The translations under genes were made by a program, and so were the position numbers. Shown one piece after another: positions 1 through 8,309 of a stretch of 15,587 nucleotides of DNA (positions within the stretch are counted from its first letter, which is position 1; each line of letters starts with the position of its first letter). The notes under the pieces are model-generated. The model was not told the origin of the DNA. It ran no database searches and saw only the letters and a list, made by a program, of their open reading frames with translations. This DNA comes from JAGNLA01 sp964472265 (GTDB lineage Bacteria > Caldisericota > Caldisericia > JAAYUI01). The stretch spans positions 1-15,587 of the forward strand of contig CAYYJO010000046.1 in assembly GCA_964472265.1 (NCBI GenBank). The letters run 5' to 3'.

Positions 1-368
1 GTTTGTACCTTTTCTTCCCAAAACTTTTTCTTTGTTTGAAACTAGAGAAACCTCCATTTGTGTTTGATAGTCAATTTCTTGAATATGTTTCAGAAAAAGA
101 AAAATCGATTGAAATTGAAAGCACAAGTGTATCTGAAGTACCCAGGGAGGCTAAAAGAGATGCTTCAAAGTTCTTTGAAGGCATTGATAAAAATGAAAGT
201 AGAACTGCTGACAATCCAGAATATTGGGAACTCTTTGATTCAAAACAAATGGAAAAAATAGCTATTGAAATTGTTGAGTTAATTATGAAAAACAAAAAAA
301 CAAATGCTTTAAGTGACATTACAAACAGACGCTACTACTTCAGCTTATTATCCCCAAAAAAGGAATAA
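1..368 (+). CDS. 3' end of an unrecognised AT-rich gene (partial)
   Basis: An open frame enters from the left edge of the window and ends at TAA (366-368), giving about 121 visible residues; the real start is probably outside. I do not recognise the product. The visible part begins hydrophobic (residues 1-12), then becomes charged and Glu/Lys/Ser-rich, with a likely helix near residues 80-100 (QMEKIAIEIVELIMKN). There is no catalytic motif. The stretch is clearly richer in A+T than the kdp genes beside it. The stop lies one base from the end of the convergent gatD, and I see no terminator between them. A second frame (58-261) is also open, and an AGGGAGG at 144-150 precedes an ATG at 160 in that frame, so the true coding frame is not certain. 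Confidence 0.4.
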   Translation, partial: LYLFFPKLFLCLKLEKPPFVFDSQFLEYVSEKEKSIEIESTSVSEVPREAKRDASKFFEGIDKNESRTADNPEYWELFDSKQMEKIAIEIVELIMKNKKTNALSDITNRRYYFSLLSPKKE

Positions 369-369
369 T

Positions 370-1746
370 CTACCTAATATGTTTCCCTAGGAAATCCTCG
401 ATCTCAGGCAGGCCGCCCTGGAATACAAGATACCCGTCCGGGGGTTCCCTTTCGGTGATCTCGTCGACCACACGGGTGAGCATGAGCCTTTTGACCTCTT
501 CGCGATCCTGTGAGTGGCCAAGTGCCCAGCCAAGCTTGATGTAGGCGACTTCGGGGAGCATGTTTGCTGCGGGAATGACTCCAAGTTCCATGAGGTCGCG
601 TCCGGTGTCGTAAACGTACATCTGGGCGAAGCCCCACATGGTCTGGACGGTCATGTAAACCTGAACGCCGGCCTGGACTGCACGCCTGAGCGGTTCATAG
701 AGCGGTTTGTTGACGTGGCCGAGTCCGGTTCCGGCAATGACGATTCCTTTGTATCCCTTTTCCACCAGCGAGTCGATCATGTCCGGCTTCATGCTGGTGT
801 AGTAATAGACGATTGCCACGCGGTCATCGTAGACGGCGTCGATCTTGACGTTTCTGTCCTTGCGCCTTGGCCTGAAGTCCTTTTTGAGCGGTGTGACCTT
901 GTCGGGTGTACACATGGCAAGGGGTATGTCGGAGAGGGTTCTGAAGGTTGAGCGATAGGAGCTGTGCATTTTCCTTACTCTTGTGCCCCTGTGAAGCAGG
1001 TTGTATGAATCTGATGTCGGGCCAAACATGCAGACCATGACCTCGGCGATGTTTCCGTGGGCTGCTGCATTTGATGAGCAGCGAAGGTTGAAGGCTGCGT
1101 CAGATGACGGTCTGTCAGACGATCTCTGTGAGCCGACCATGACGATTGGAACCGGTGAATCCTGAACCATGAACGAGAGGGCTGCTGCGGTGTGGTGCAT
1201 GGTGTCGGTGCCGTGTCCGATGACGATTCCTGCTGCGCCATTGCTGATTTCCTGACCGATTGCCTCGGCCAGAATCTTGTACTGCTCCCAGCCCATGTTC
1301 TCGGAGAACACGCCGAAAAGCTTGATTGTCTTGAGGTTGCAGATGTCGGCAAGTTCAGGGACTGCGCCATAGAGTTCGCCCGGTGTGAACGCCGGAATGA
1401 CGGCTCCTGTCCTGTAGTCGAGCCTTGAGGCGATTGTTCCGCCGGTGCCAAGCAACGTAACGTTTGGCTTGACGGGGTCAAACGGGAACTCCTGCTCTGG
1501 AATTTTGTATTTTGCTTCCTTGTAGCCGACTTCACGGATGGCTGTGATGTTGTCGACAGCGATGCCGATGTTGTAGCCGGTGATGAGTTTTATGACCACG
1601 TGGAATTCGTCCGCCTGCTCAGACCTTGGGAGGATGATTCCGCGGAACATTCCCTTGTTTGTGTCGACCTCGACGTCTGCCCATACCCTGGCGTTCATTG
1701 ACTCGAGAACCTGCTTGGCTCTGCCTTTGTAACCCTGTAGACTCAT
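370..1746 (-). CDS. gatD: Glutamyl-tRNA(Gln) amidotransferase subunit D (GatD)
   Basis: Asparaginase-like subunit that frees ammonia from glutamine (or asparagine) so that partner GatE can convert Glu-tRNA(Gln) to Gln-tRNA(Gln) in the cytoplasm. The protein has 458 residues, close to the usual GatD length. Residues 1-80 form the small N-terminal beta domain typical of GatD, and an L-asparaginase type I domain starts near residue 95. Visible motifs are GTGGTIAS (100-107, Thr104), GHGTDT (177-182, Thr180/Asp181) and RVRKMHSS with Lys259, the expected catalytic set. The N-terminal domain and the TGAV segment after the first motif separate it from simple L-asparaginase. It follows kdpD by 53 bases on the same strand, with no clear Shine-Dalgarno before its ATG. 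No gatE is in the window. GatD is known mainly from archaea, so its presence beside bacterial-type signals is odd. Confidence 0.92.
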   Translation of the reverse strand: MSLQGYKGRAKQVLESMNARVWADVEVDTNKGMFRGIILPRSEQADEFHVVIKLITGYNIGIAVDNITAIREVGYKEAKYKIPEQEFPFDPVKPNVTLLGTGGTIASRLDYRTGAVIPAFTPGELYGAVPELADICNLKTIKLFGVFSENMGWEQYKILAEAIGQEISNGAAGIVIGHGTDTMHHTAAALSFMVQDSPVPIVMVGSQRSSDRPSSDAAFNLRCSSNAAAHGNIAEVMVCMFGPTSDSYNLLHRGTRVRKMHSSYRSTFRTLSDIPLAMCTPDKVTPLKKDFRPRRKDRNVKIDAVYDDRVAIVYYYTSMKPDMIDSLVEKGYKGIVIAGTGLGHVNKPLYEPLRRAVQAGVQVYMTVQTMWGFAQMYVYDTGRDLMELGVIPAANMLPEVAYIKLGWALGHSQDREEVKRLMLTRVVDEITEREPPDGYLVFQGGLPEIEDFLGKHIR

Positions 1747-1799
1747 GGTTTAGGAGTGTGCGTTGAATTCAGGTTTAATTCAATCAAAAAAAGTGCAAA

Positions 1800-3755
1800 T
1801 CAAGGCGCTGTTGTCCTAAATCGGGAAAGTGCGAGGGCGATGATGTTTGTGAAGCTTACCAGCAGCCTTGTGTGGTCTGACCCAAGAGGCTCCTTGAGCT
1901 TGAGACCAACAACCCCTTCAATGTGGGTTGATGAAACCAGTGGGAAGAAGGTATAATCTGTTGCCGATGATAGCGTGTCAGTGTGCTTTCCTGCCGGTTC
2001 TTCGTGCTCAAATGTCCATGCAGCAGTCGCCTTGTCGTTGTCGGTCATTAGCAACAAACATGATCCTGCAGGAGCAAGGGTTTCATGGCGATGGATCAAA
2101 ATAATCGGATCAGTTTCAAAAACCGATCTGATCTTCTGCTCCGACATGGCGCAGGCCTCGTCTTCGTTTGTAACCTCGAGCAGATCCTTTGTCAGGTCAT
2201 AGAGTGAGTGTACGAATTTCTCGCGCATCCTCGCCCTTTTCCCCCTGAATCTCACGATTTCTGCCACGAAGCTGGTGCCTATACCCACAAGCAGGAAAAC
2301 TATGAACGTTGGGATATGGCTGAGGTTGCCGACTGAAAAGGTGAAGATTGGATCAACAAACAGAAAATCCAGAAGGAACACTCCAAGCACGGTGTTGATT
2401 ATTCCTGGAACCCTTCCGCCAAGAATGCCTGAAAACAGAACTGGCAGGAGCAGTATCATGACGATGTTGTCAAAACCGAGCCACGGTTTGAATGACCAGC
2501 AGACAACCGTGAACACAGACATGACTCCCAGTGAAAAGGCGATGTTGTTGAAGTTCCAGGTCAACGGGTTGCCAAATCTTATCCTCTTTTTGGGTTGCCC
2601 TGATTCGTTTACCACAAGCACATGGATTGAACCAGCGCCGGCCACGATTGCTTCGGCAAATGGCGAACCTAGCGGTGTTCTGCCTGGTCTCGCACCGACG
2701 ATAATAATAACGATGTTTTCACGTTTTGCGTACTCAAGGATTTCCTGTGCCGGATCGGCTCCTGCCAGTATGGCGACCTTGCCACCAAGATGGTTGACTA
2801 GATCAATGTTTTTTGCCAGCTGTTTTGCCTGATCTCCGGTCGGAATCCCCTGGAACGGCGTTTCAATGTGAATTGCGAACCAGTCTGCATCGATGCCTGG
2901 CGCCAGCTGTTTTGCCAGCCTTATGAGCTTTTCAGAGTTTGTGCTCGGAGAGATGCAAACCAATATTCTGGGACTTGTGCTCCATGGGCCAGCAATGTTG
3001 TGTCTCCCCATATAATTTCTGATGTCGCCATCGACTGTTCTTGCAACATACCTGAGTGCCATCTCACGAAGAGCCATGAGGTTGCCTTTTCTGAAGAACT
3101 GCTGCATGGCCTGGGCTGATTTTTCAGGGATGTAGACCTTGCCCTCCTTGAGCCTCTCAAGCAATTCATCTGGAGGAAGGTCGACCACTTCAATGCCCTG
3201 GGGATGGTGAGCTTCTTCTAGCACTGAATCTGGAACGGTTTCCTTGACCTTGATGCCAGTGACTTGTTCAACCATGTCGTTGAAGCTCTCTATGTGCTGG
3301 ACGTTGAGGGTTGTCCACACGTCGATGCCTGCATCGAGCAGTTCAATCACGTCTTGATAACGCTTTTCATGCCTTGAGGATGGGATATTTGTGTGAGCCA
3401 GTTCATCGACGAGCACCAACTCAGGCTTTCTTGCAAGAATTGCATCGATGTCCATCTCATCAAGCTTTATACCCTGATACTCAATGACTTTTCTTGGAAT
3501 GACCTCAAGCCCTTCCAGCAATTTCTTTGTTTCTTCCCTGCCATGGGTTTCGAGGATGCCGACAACAATATCAATTCCCTGTTCTTTGGCGCCGTGTGCC
3601 CTTTGGAGCATCCTGAAGGTTTTTCCCACTCCTGCCGCCAAACCCAGAAAAATTTTGAGCTTGCCTCTGCCTGATTCGTTTTCCTTGGTGTCCTCCTCTT
3701 TCGAGAGGATCATCTTGAGAAGGTCGTCCGGGTTTGGTCGCTTGTCCTGGCTCAT
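1800..3755 (-). CDS. kdpD: KdpD-like K+ sensor lacking the histidine-kinase domain
   Basis: Sensor of the Kdp potassium system, 651 residues against about 890 for full KdpD. Order: N-terminal KdpD ATP-binding domain (about 30-240) with Walker A GLAAGVGKT (38-46) and Walker B PELVLVDELAHTN (111-123); a universal-stress-protein domain (about 260-385), which binds c-di-AMP in some Firmicutes; a four-helix membrane module (about 405-510); and a GAF-like domain (about 520-648) ending at IIALALSRFR. In full-length KdpD the dimerisation helix and phosphorylated His follow at this point; here the stop codon follows. No kinase remnant lies in the 53 bases before gatD, so this is a clean ending and not a frameshift. 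Its ATG overlaps the kdpC stop (ATGA), so translation is coupled. Short KdpDs are known from cyanobacteria and Deinococcus. Without a kinase it cannot phosphorylate KdpE. Confidence 0.93.
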   Translation of the reverse strand: MSQDKRPNPDDLLKMILSKEEDTKENESGRGKLKIFLGLAAGVGKTFRMLQRAHGAKEQGIDIVVGILETHGREETKKLLEGLEVIPRKVIEYQGIKLDEMDIDAILARKPELVLVDELAHTNIPSSRHEKRYQDVIELLDAGIDVWTTLNVQHIESFNDMVEQVTGIKVKETVPDSVLEEAHHPQGIEVVDLPPDELLERLKEGKVYIPEKSAQAMQQFFRKGNLMALREMALRYVARTVDGDIRNYMGRHNIAGPWSTSPRILVCISPSTNSEKLIRLAKQLAPGIDADWFAIHIETPFQGIPTGDQAKQLAKNIDLVNHLGGKVAILAGADPAQEILEYAKRENIVIIIVGARPGRTPLGSPFAEAIVAGAGSIHVLVVNESGQPKKRIRFGNPLTWNFNNIAFSLGVMSVFTVVCWSFKPWLGFDNIVMILLLPVLFSGILGGRVPGIINTVLGVFLLDFLFVDPIFTFSVGNLSHIPTFIVFLLVGIGTSFVAEIVRFRGKRARMREKFVHSLYDLTKDLLEVTNEDEACAMSEQKIRSVFETDPIILIHRHETLAPAGSCLLLMTDNDKATAAWTFEHEEPAGKHTDTLSSATDYTFFPLVSSTHIEGVVGLKLKEPLGSDHTRLLVSFTNIIALALSRFRTTAP

Positions 3756-4297
3756 TTCATCTCCATCATCTTCATGTTCAGTTCCAAAACATTTACATAG
3801 CTGTATCCGATGCCTTGCCTTGCCAGAGATCTGACGAGGGCCTCGAGCTTTGTTTCATCAATATCTCTTGCCATTGCCACCGACTTTACCTGAACCAGTG
3901 CAGCCTCAAGGGTGATGTCGGGATCGAGACCGGAAGCACTTTCCAGAACCAGATCGGCCGGAACGTCCTTGTCTTCAGTCATTTCGAGATCTGTTCTGGC
4001 TTCTTCGACTGCAAGAGTCACCTTTTCCTTCATTTCCGGGTTGGAAAGCGAGGTGTTTGAAGCGATTCCCTGCTGGTAACCTGTGCTAGATGGTCGTCCG
4101 TGAAAGAAACCGTCGTCCTTGAACTCCTGACCGACCAGGCTAGAACCGATAACCATTCCATCTTTTACAACCAATGAGCCGTTTGCCTGGGTTGGAAAGA
4201 TAAGATTTGCAATGCCAGTTATTGCAAGCGGGTAGACAATTCCAAGCAGAACCGTAAAGGCTACCAGCGCAATCAGGGCTGTTTTGATATTTTTCAT
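3752..4297 (-). CDS. kdpC: Potassium-transporting ATPase subunit C (KdpC)
   Basis: Single-span subunit of the Kdp K+ pump, thought to stabilise the complex and raise its nucleotide affinity. The protein has 181 residues, near the usual 190. One N-terminal membrane helix (about residues 5-27) is followed by a periplasmic domain with family signatures: GSSLVGQEF, the F-HGRPSSTGY segment, SNTSLSNPEM, and SASGLDPDITLEAALVQ near residues 120-135. The start is supported by GGGAGGT inside the last codons of kdpB, 5 bases before the ATG. Only two bases separate it from the kdpB stop, and its own TGA overlaps the kdpD ATG, so the three genes are translated as one coupled set. Confidence 0.95.
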   Translation of the reverse strand: MKNIKTALIALVAFTVLLGIVYPLAITGIANLIFPTQANGSLVVKDGMVIGSSLVGQEFKDDGFFHGRPSSTGYQQGIASNTSLSNPEMKEKVTLAVEEARTDLEMTEDKDVPADLVLESASGLDPDITLEAALVQVKSVAMARDIDETKLEALVRSLARQGIGYSYVNVLELNMKMMEMK

Positions 4298-4299
4298 TT

Positions 4300-6333
4300 C
4301 TACCTCCCAACGCCAAGCACTGTGAGTAAAAGATCAATCAGCTTTATGCCCACAAACGGCAGGCAAAGACCGCCAACACCGTAAACGAGCAGGTTGTACC
4401 TGAGTAGTTTTCCGGCTGACATTGGCTTGTAACTGACACCCTTGAGCGAGAGTGGAATCAGCGCCGGAATGATGATGGCGTTGAAGATTACGGCTGAAAG
4501 GACAGCGGTTGCAGGGTTGAGCCTCATGATGTTGAGCACGTCCAGTTCAGGATAGGCTGTGACAAAGATTGACGGCAGGATGGCGAAGTATTTGGCCAGG
4601 TCGTTTGCAATCGAGAAAGTCGTTAGCGATCCCCTCGTAATCAATATCTGTTTGCCAATCTCGACGATGTCCAGAAGTTTGGAGGGGTTGGAGTCGAGAT
4701 CGACCATGTTTGCAGCCTCTCTTGCAGCCTGTGTGCCAGCGTTCATGGCGACACCAACATCTGACTGGGCAAGAGCCGGTGCGTCGTTGGTTCCGTCACC
4801 TATCATTGCCACAAGGTGCCCGTTGGTCTGATAATTCCTGATTAATTCGAGCTTGTTCTCAGGTCTTGCCTGTGCAACAAAGTCGTCGATGCCGGCCTCG
4901 GCAGCGATTGATGCGGCTGTGAGCGGGTTGTCGCCGGTTATCATGACTGATTTTATTCCGAGCTGTCGAAGCTGGTGCAGCCTCTGTTTGATGTTGTCCT
5001 TTAGTACGTCCTTGAGTCTGACCACACCCAGAATCGTGTTGTTTTCGCAAACCACAAGCGGTGTGCCTCCGTGCTTTGCAACTTCCTCGACGTGTCCCCT
5101 GATCTTTTCGGTGTACTCGCCGCCTTTGGATTTAACAAGTTCTTCGATGGTGTCCGGTGCACCTTTCCTGATTTCACGTCCTTCAACATCGATTCCGCTC
5201 ATGCGGGTTTCGGCTGAAAAGGCAACAAAAACAGAATCTACCGGAGCTTTTATCTCACGACCACGAATTTCAAGGATTTCCTTTGAAAGGTTGAGAATCG
5301 AGCGACCCTCAGGGGTCGAGTCAGCAAGCGAGGAAAGGAGAGCGCCTCTTGCCAAATCCCTTATGTTTACGCCTTCTGCCGGCAGGAATTCGGTTGCAAG
5401 CCTGTTGCCAAGAGTGATTGTGCCGGTCTTGTCCAGCAAAACCACGTCCACGTCGCCTGAGGCTTCGACGGCTCGTCCAGACAGGGCAATGACATTTTTA
5501 GAAATAAGCCTGTCCATTCCAGCGATTCCGATTGCCGGAAGCAGTCCAGAGATGGTAGTTGGGATCAGGCACACCAAAAGCGAGACCAGCACGACAAAGG
5601 TCGTTGACGTGCCAAGGAAACCAGCCAGTGGAACAAGCGTTACCGTGACAGCGATGAAAACGACCGTGAGAGCCAGAAGGAGGATTTCCAGTGCGAGTTC
5701 GTTCGGGGTTTTCTGGCGCTTTGCCCCTTCGACCATCGAGATCATCTGATCGATGAAGGTTTCGCCAGGATTTGTCGTGATCAGGACTTTCATTACACCG
5801 GTCAAAACCTTGGTTCCGCCGGTAACGCCTGACCTGTCGCCACCGGATTCCCTGACAACCGGAGCGGATTCGCCGGTGATAGCTGACTCGTCCACAAGGC
5901 AGACGCCATCGATAATATCGCCATCTGATGGGATGTTCTCGTTGGGGCTGACAATGACCATGTCACCTTTTTTCAATGCCGTTGCTGGAACTTTTTTGGT
6001 TCCGTTTGGCACCACAAGGTTTGCGTAGGCTTCCGAGCGTGACTGGCGCAGTGTTTCAGCCTGTGCTTTTCCTCGACCTTCGGCAAGTGATTCTGCAAAG
6101 TTTGAGAAAATGACAGTGAAAAGCAGCCAGAATGCAATCTGGAGTTCATATCCGAATGGCTTGCCAGAGAAAAGTGAAATGATGGACTGAACCAAAACGG
6201 CGACTCCAGCCAGTTCACACAGGAACATAACCGGATTTTTCCACATGAACGCAGGGGAAAGTTTTTTTAGTGCCTGTGCCACTGCTGGAATGACGAGTTT
6301 TGCCGAGAAGATTGAAGTTTTTTTCTTTGACAT
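4300..6333 (-). CDS. kdpB: Potassium-transporting P-type ATPase subunit B (KdpB)
   Basis: Catalytic subunit of the Kdp pump, which uses ATP to drive K+ uptake across the inner membrane. About 677 residues, full length for the family. Motifs, numbered from this ATG: TGES (153-156; actuator domain, whose Ser is the inhibitory phosphorylation site in E. coli), DKTGT with phosphorylated Asp301, KGAPDTI in the nucleotide-binding domain, and MIGDGTNDAPAL with the Mg2+-binding hinge. Membrane helices lie near 35-85, 215-280 and in the last 100 residues. An alternative GTG start at 6345 overlaps the kdpA stop (GTGA) and adds four residues, but its ribosome site is poor. The ATG at 6333 has GAGG about 7 bases upstream and is preferred. 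Confidence 0.96.
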   Translation of the reverse strand: MSKKKTSIFSAKLVIPAVAQALKKLSPAFMWKNPVMFLCELAGVAVLVQSIISLFSGKPFGYELQIAFWLLFTVIFSNFAESLAEGRGKAQAETLRQSRSEAYANLVVPNGTKKVPATALKKGDMVIVSPNENIPSDGDIIDGVCLVDESAITGESAPVVRESGGDRSGVTGGTKVLTGVMKVLITTNPGETFIDQMISMVEGAKRQKTPNELALEILLLALTVVFIAVTVTLVPLAGFLGTSTTFVVLVSLLVCLIPTTISGLLPAIGIAGMDRLISKNVIALSGRAVEASGDVDVVLLDKTGTITLGNRLATEFLPAEGVNIRDLARGALLSSLADSTPEGRSILNLSKEILEIRGREIKAPVDSVFVAFSAETRMSGIDVEGREIRKGAPDTIEELVKSKGGEYTEKIRGHVEEVAKHGGTPLVVCENNTILGVVRLKDVLKDNIKQRLHQLRQLGIKSVMITGDNPLTAASIAAEAGIDDFVAQARPENKLELIRNYQTNGHLVAMIGDGTNDAPALAQSDVGVAMNAGTQAAREAANMVDLDSNPSKLLDIVEIGKQILITRGSLTTFSIANDLAKYFAILPSIFVTAYPELDVLNIMRLNPATAVLSAVIFNAIIIPALIPLSLKGVSYKPMSAGKLLRYNLLVYGVGGLCLPFVGIKLIDLLLTVLGVGR

Positions 6334-6341
6334 CTGGAGCC

Positions 6342-8015
6342 TCACATTCCAAGCTTCATCGATTCAAGCACCGGCCCAAGCAGGAGAGCAGGGAAGAACG
6401 TCAAGGCACCAACGATCAGGATGATGACGATGAGCATGACGATGAAAACCGGTGAAGCGATGTCAATTGTTGCAACTGATGGCGGTGAAATCTTCTTTTT
6501 TGCCAGTGAACCTGCAAGTGCGATTGCCGGAATCACCGTTATCAGCCTGCCAAAGAGCATTCCGATTGATCCAGAGATGTTCATGAATATTGTGTTGGCC
6601 TGTATTCCGCCCAATGCGGAACCGTTGTTGCCGACGAATGAAGCATTGGCATAGATTATCTCGGTCAGCGCCCTTGAACCTTCAGGGTTCGTTGAACCTG
6701 CGTTTGCCTTGAAAAGGATGCCAGTACCTATCATGCAAAGTGTGATAACGGCTGGCCCCATCAATGCGATTACCGCCATCCACATCTCGGTTATCTCAAG
6801 TTTCTTGCCCAGGAGCTCTGGTGTTCTGCCGATCATCAGTCCGGCAATGAACATGGTGAGAACGGCGTAAAGCAGCATTCCTACGATACCGACGCCAATA
6901 CCGCCAAAAATCACTTCGCCGGTGACAATGTTAAAGATGTGGATCAGGTTTGCACCAGGTGTCATCATGTCGTGCATGGTGTTGACGCTGCCGTTGGAGG
7001 TGGCTGTTGTGGCCTGTGACCAGAGGGCTGAGGTGGCTACACCGAAACGGACGTCCTTGCCGTAGATCCCAGCATTGCCCGAAACTCCGGCAATTTGTAC
7101 CGATCTTGCCTCGCTTGCGTAAACGACGCCGAGTCCGATGAGGAAAAGAACCATCATCGCAGCAAATATTGCCAACCCCTTTCTTTTGTCGCCGTGAATC
7201 TTTCCGAAGGCGAACGGGAGTGATGCCGGAACAAGGAGGATGGCAAACAGAGAGACGATATTGGTGATTGTTGACGGATTTTCAAACGGGTGGGCTGAGT
7301 TTACCCCGAAGAATCCTCCGCCGTTTGAACCAAGCAGTTTGATTGCAAGCTGGGAGGCAACCGGTCCAAGCGGTAGAATCTGGGTTCCGCCGGAAAGGGT
7401 TGTGGCGCTCACCGAACCTTGAAGCGTCTGAACAACGCCAAGTCCGGCAAACACTATTGAAAACAGGATCGAAAGCGGAACAAGGATGTAAAATGTTCCT
7501 TTTACGAGATCAACCCAGAAGTTTCCAATTGTTGAAACGGACTTCCTCGAAAACGACCGCATCAAAACGAAGGCCACAGCAAGTCCTGCAGCTGCCGAGA
7601 GGAAATTCTGGACAGTCATGCCGGCCATCTGGGTGAAGTGGCTCATGGTCAACTCGCCTGAAACCGGCTGCCAGTTTGTGTTTGTGGCGAAAGAAACCGA
7701 GGTGTTCAGGGCAGAATCCCAGCGAACGCCGCCAAACCCCTGAGGGTTAAATGGCAGGAATCCCTGGAGCATCTGGATGGCAAAAAGCAGACAGATGCCG
7801 AACAGAAGGAAGATAACGAAGGCTTTTGCATATTCCTTCCAATCCATCTCTTTGGATTTGTCCACACCAAGAAGCCTGTAGAAAAACTTCTCGACTGGCT
7901 CCAAAAACCTGATGGCTCCGTTGGCCACATTGCCGATGTAGCTTCCCAGAAACCATGAGGCTGCAGTGAGAGCCCCGAGGAAGACAACGAAAAACACTAT
8001 GTCAGATACGACCAC
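6342..8015 (-). CDS. kdpA: Potassium-transporting ATPase subunit A (KdpA)
   Basis: K+-selective, channel-like subunit of the Kdp pump; it binds K+ on the outside and passes it to KdpB. About 557 residues and highly hydrophobic. The four pore-loop signatures can be followed: ATNTNWQPVSGE (about 110-121), SNGGGFFGVNSAHPFENP (about 230-247), TSNGSVNTMHDM (about 345) and NNGSALGGIQANT (about 455). A start at GTG 8021 is possible, but AGGAG then lies only one base away. GTG at 8015 has AGGAG at seven bases and is the better start. First gene of the kdp cluster; the promoter at 8151-8178 leaves a leader of roughly 130 bases. I found no convincing kdpF in front of it. Confidence 0.95.
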   Translation of the reverse strand: MVVSDIVFFVVFLGALTAASWFLGSYIGNVANGAIRFLEPVEKFFYRLLGVDKSKEMDWKEYAKAFVIFLLFGICLLFAIQMLQGFLPFNPQGFGGVRWDSALNTSVSFATNTNWQPVSGELTMSHFTQMAGMTVQNFLSAAAGLAVAFVLMRSFSRKSVSTIGNFWVDLVKGTFYILVPLSILFSIVFAGLGVVQTLQGSVSATTLSGGTQILPLGPVASQLAIKLLGSNGGGFFGVNSAHPFENPSTITNIVSLFAILLVPASLPFAFGKIHGDKRKGLAIFAAMMVLFLIGLGVVYASEARSVQIAGVSGNAGIYGKDVRFGVATSALWSQATTATSNGSVNTMHDMMTPGANLIHIFNIVTGEVIFGGIGVGIVGMLLYAVLTMFIAGLMIGRTPELLGKKLEITEMWMAVIALMGPAVITLCMIGTGILFKANAGSTNPEGSRALTEIIYANASFVGNNGSALGGIQANTIFMNISGSIGMLFGRLITVIPAIALAGSLAKKKISPPSVATIDIASPVFIVMLIVIILIVGALTFFPALLLGPVLESMKLGM

Positions 8016-8150
8016 AATCACGCTCCTTCAATGTGCAAAGTCAGGCATGTTAGCAGTAAACAGTTTAAAATCAAGAGGCGGTGAGTCAAAGGAGGCTGAT
8101 CCGGTTGCCACCTTCCAAAGGATGAGGGCACGCATTTTGTCATATTTGGC

Positions 8151-8178
8151 ATTATAACCGATTTAATGTTTGTTCAAA
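8151..8178 (-). promoter_or_regulatory. Putative promoter of the kdp cluster
   Basis: Read on the minus strand: -35 TTTGAA (8178-8173), 16-base spacer, -10 TATAAT (8156-8151), a perfect -10. An alternative reading is TTGAAC with a 15-base spacer. Transcription would start near 8144, leaving about 130 bases of leader before kdpA. Confidence 0.5.
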
Positions 8179-8253
8179 ACAGGCGAAATTGTGTGATCTG
8201 GCCTTTTTTACCCTATCTTGTCCATTTTTTAGCTTGCAAATGGCATTTTTTAA

Positions 8254-8281
8254 TTTGAATATCAGGCCTATTCCATAGAAT
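8254..8281 (+). promoter_or_regulatory. Putative promoter of the beta-propeller gene
   Basis: TTTGAA (8254-8259), 16-base spacer, TAGAAT (8276-8281). It mirrors the kdp promoter in both -35 sequence and spacing. The ATG is 28 bases downstream of the -10, with GGAGG in between. Confidence 0.45.
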
Positions 8282-8309
8282 TTGCATAACTTGAATTGGA
8301 GGCTTAGAA

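Noticed and set aside
514..951. Plus-strand open frame opposite gatD
   Set aside because: Antisense to the catalytic part of gatD; a composition shadow only.
370..1746. Plain type I L-asparaginase
   Set aside because: The extra N-terminal domain and the GatD-specific surroundings of the motifs fit GatD better.
1747..1799. Frameshifted kinase domain after kdpD
   Set aside because: Only 53 bases lie between kdpD and gatD, and none encode a kinase motif in any frame.
2275..2832. Plus-strand open frame opposite kdpD
   Set aside because: Antisense to conserved KdpD domains; no ribosome site or recognisable product.
4853..5749. Long plus-strand open frame opposite kdpB
   Set aside because: It is Ser/Thr/Pro-rich shadow sequence antisense to a clearly coding P-type ATPase gene.
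8018..8152. 44-codon frame before kdpA ending in a hydrophobic stretch, a possible kdpF
   Set aside because: It has no ribosome site, its ATG overlaps the predicted -10 of the kdp promoter, and the sequence does not look like KdpF.
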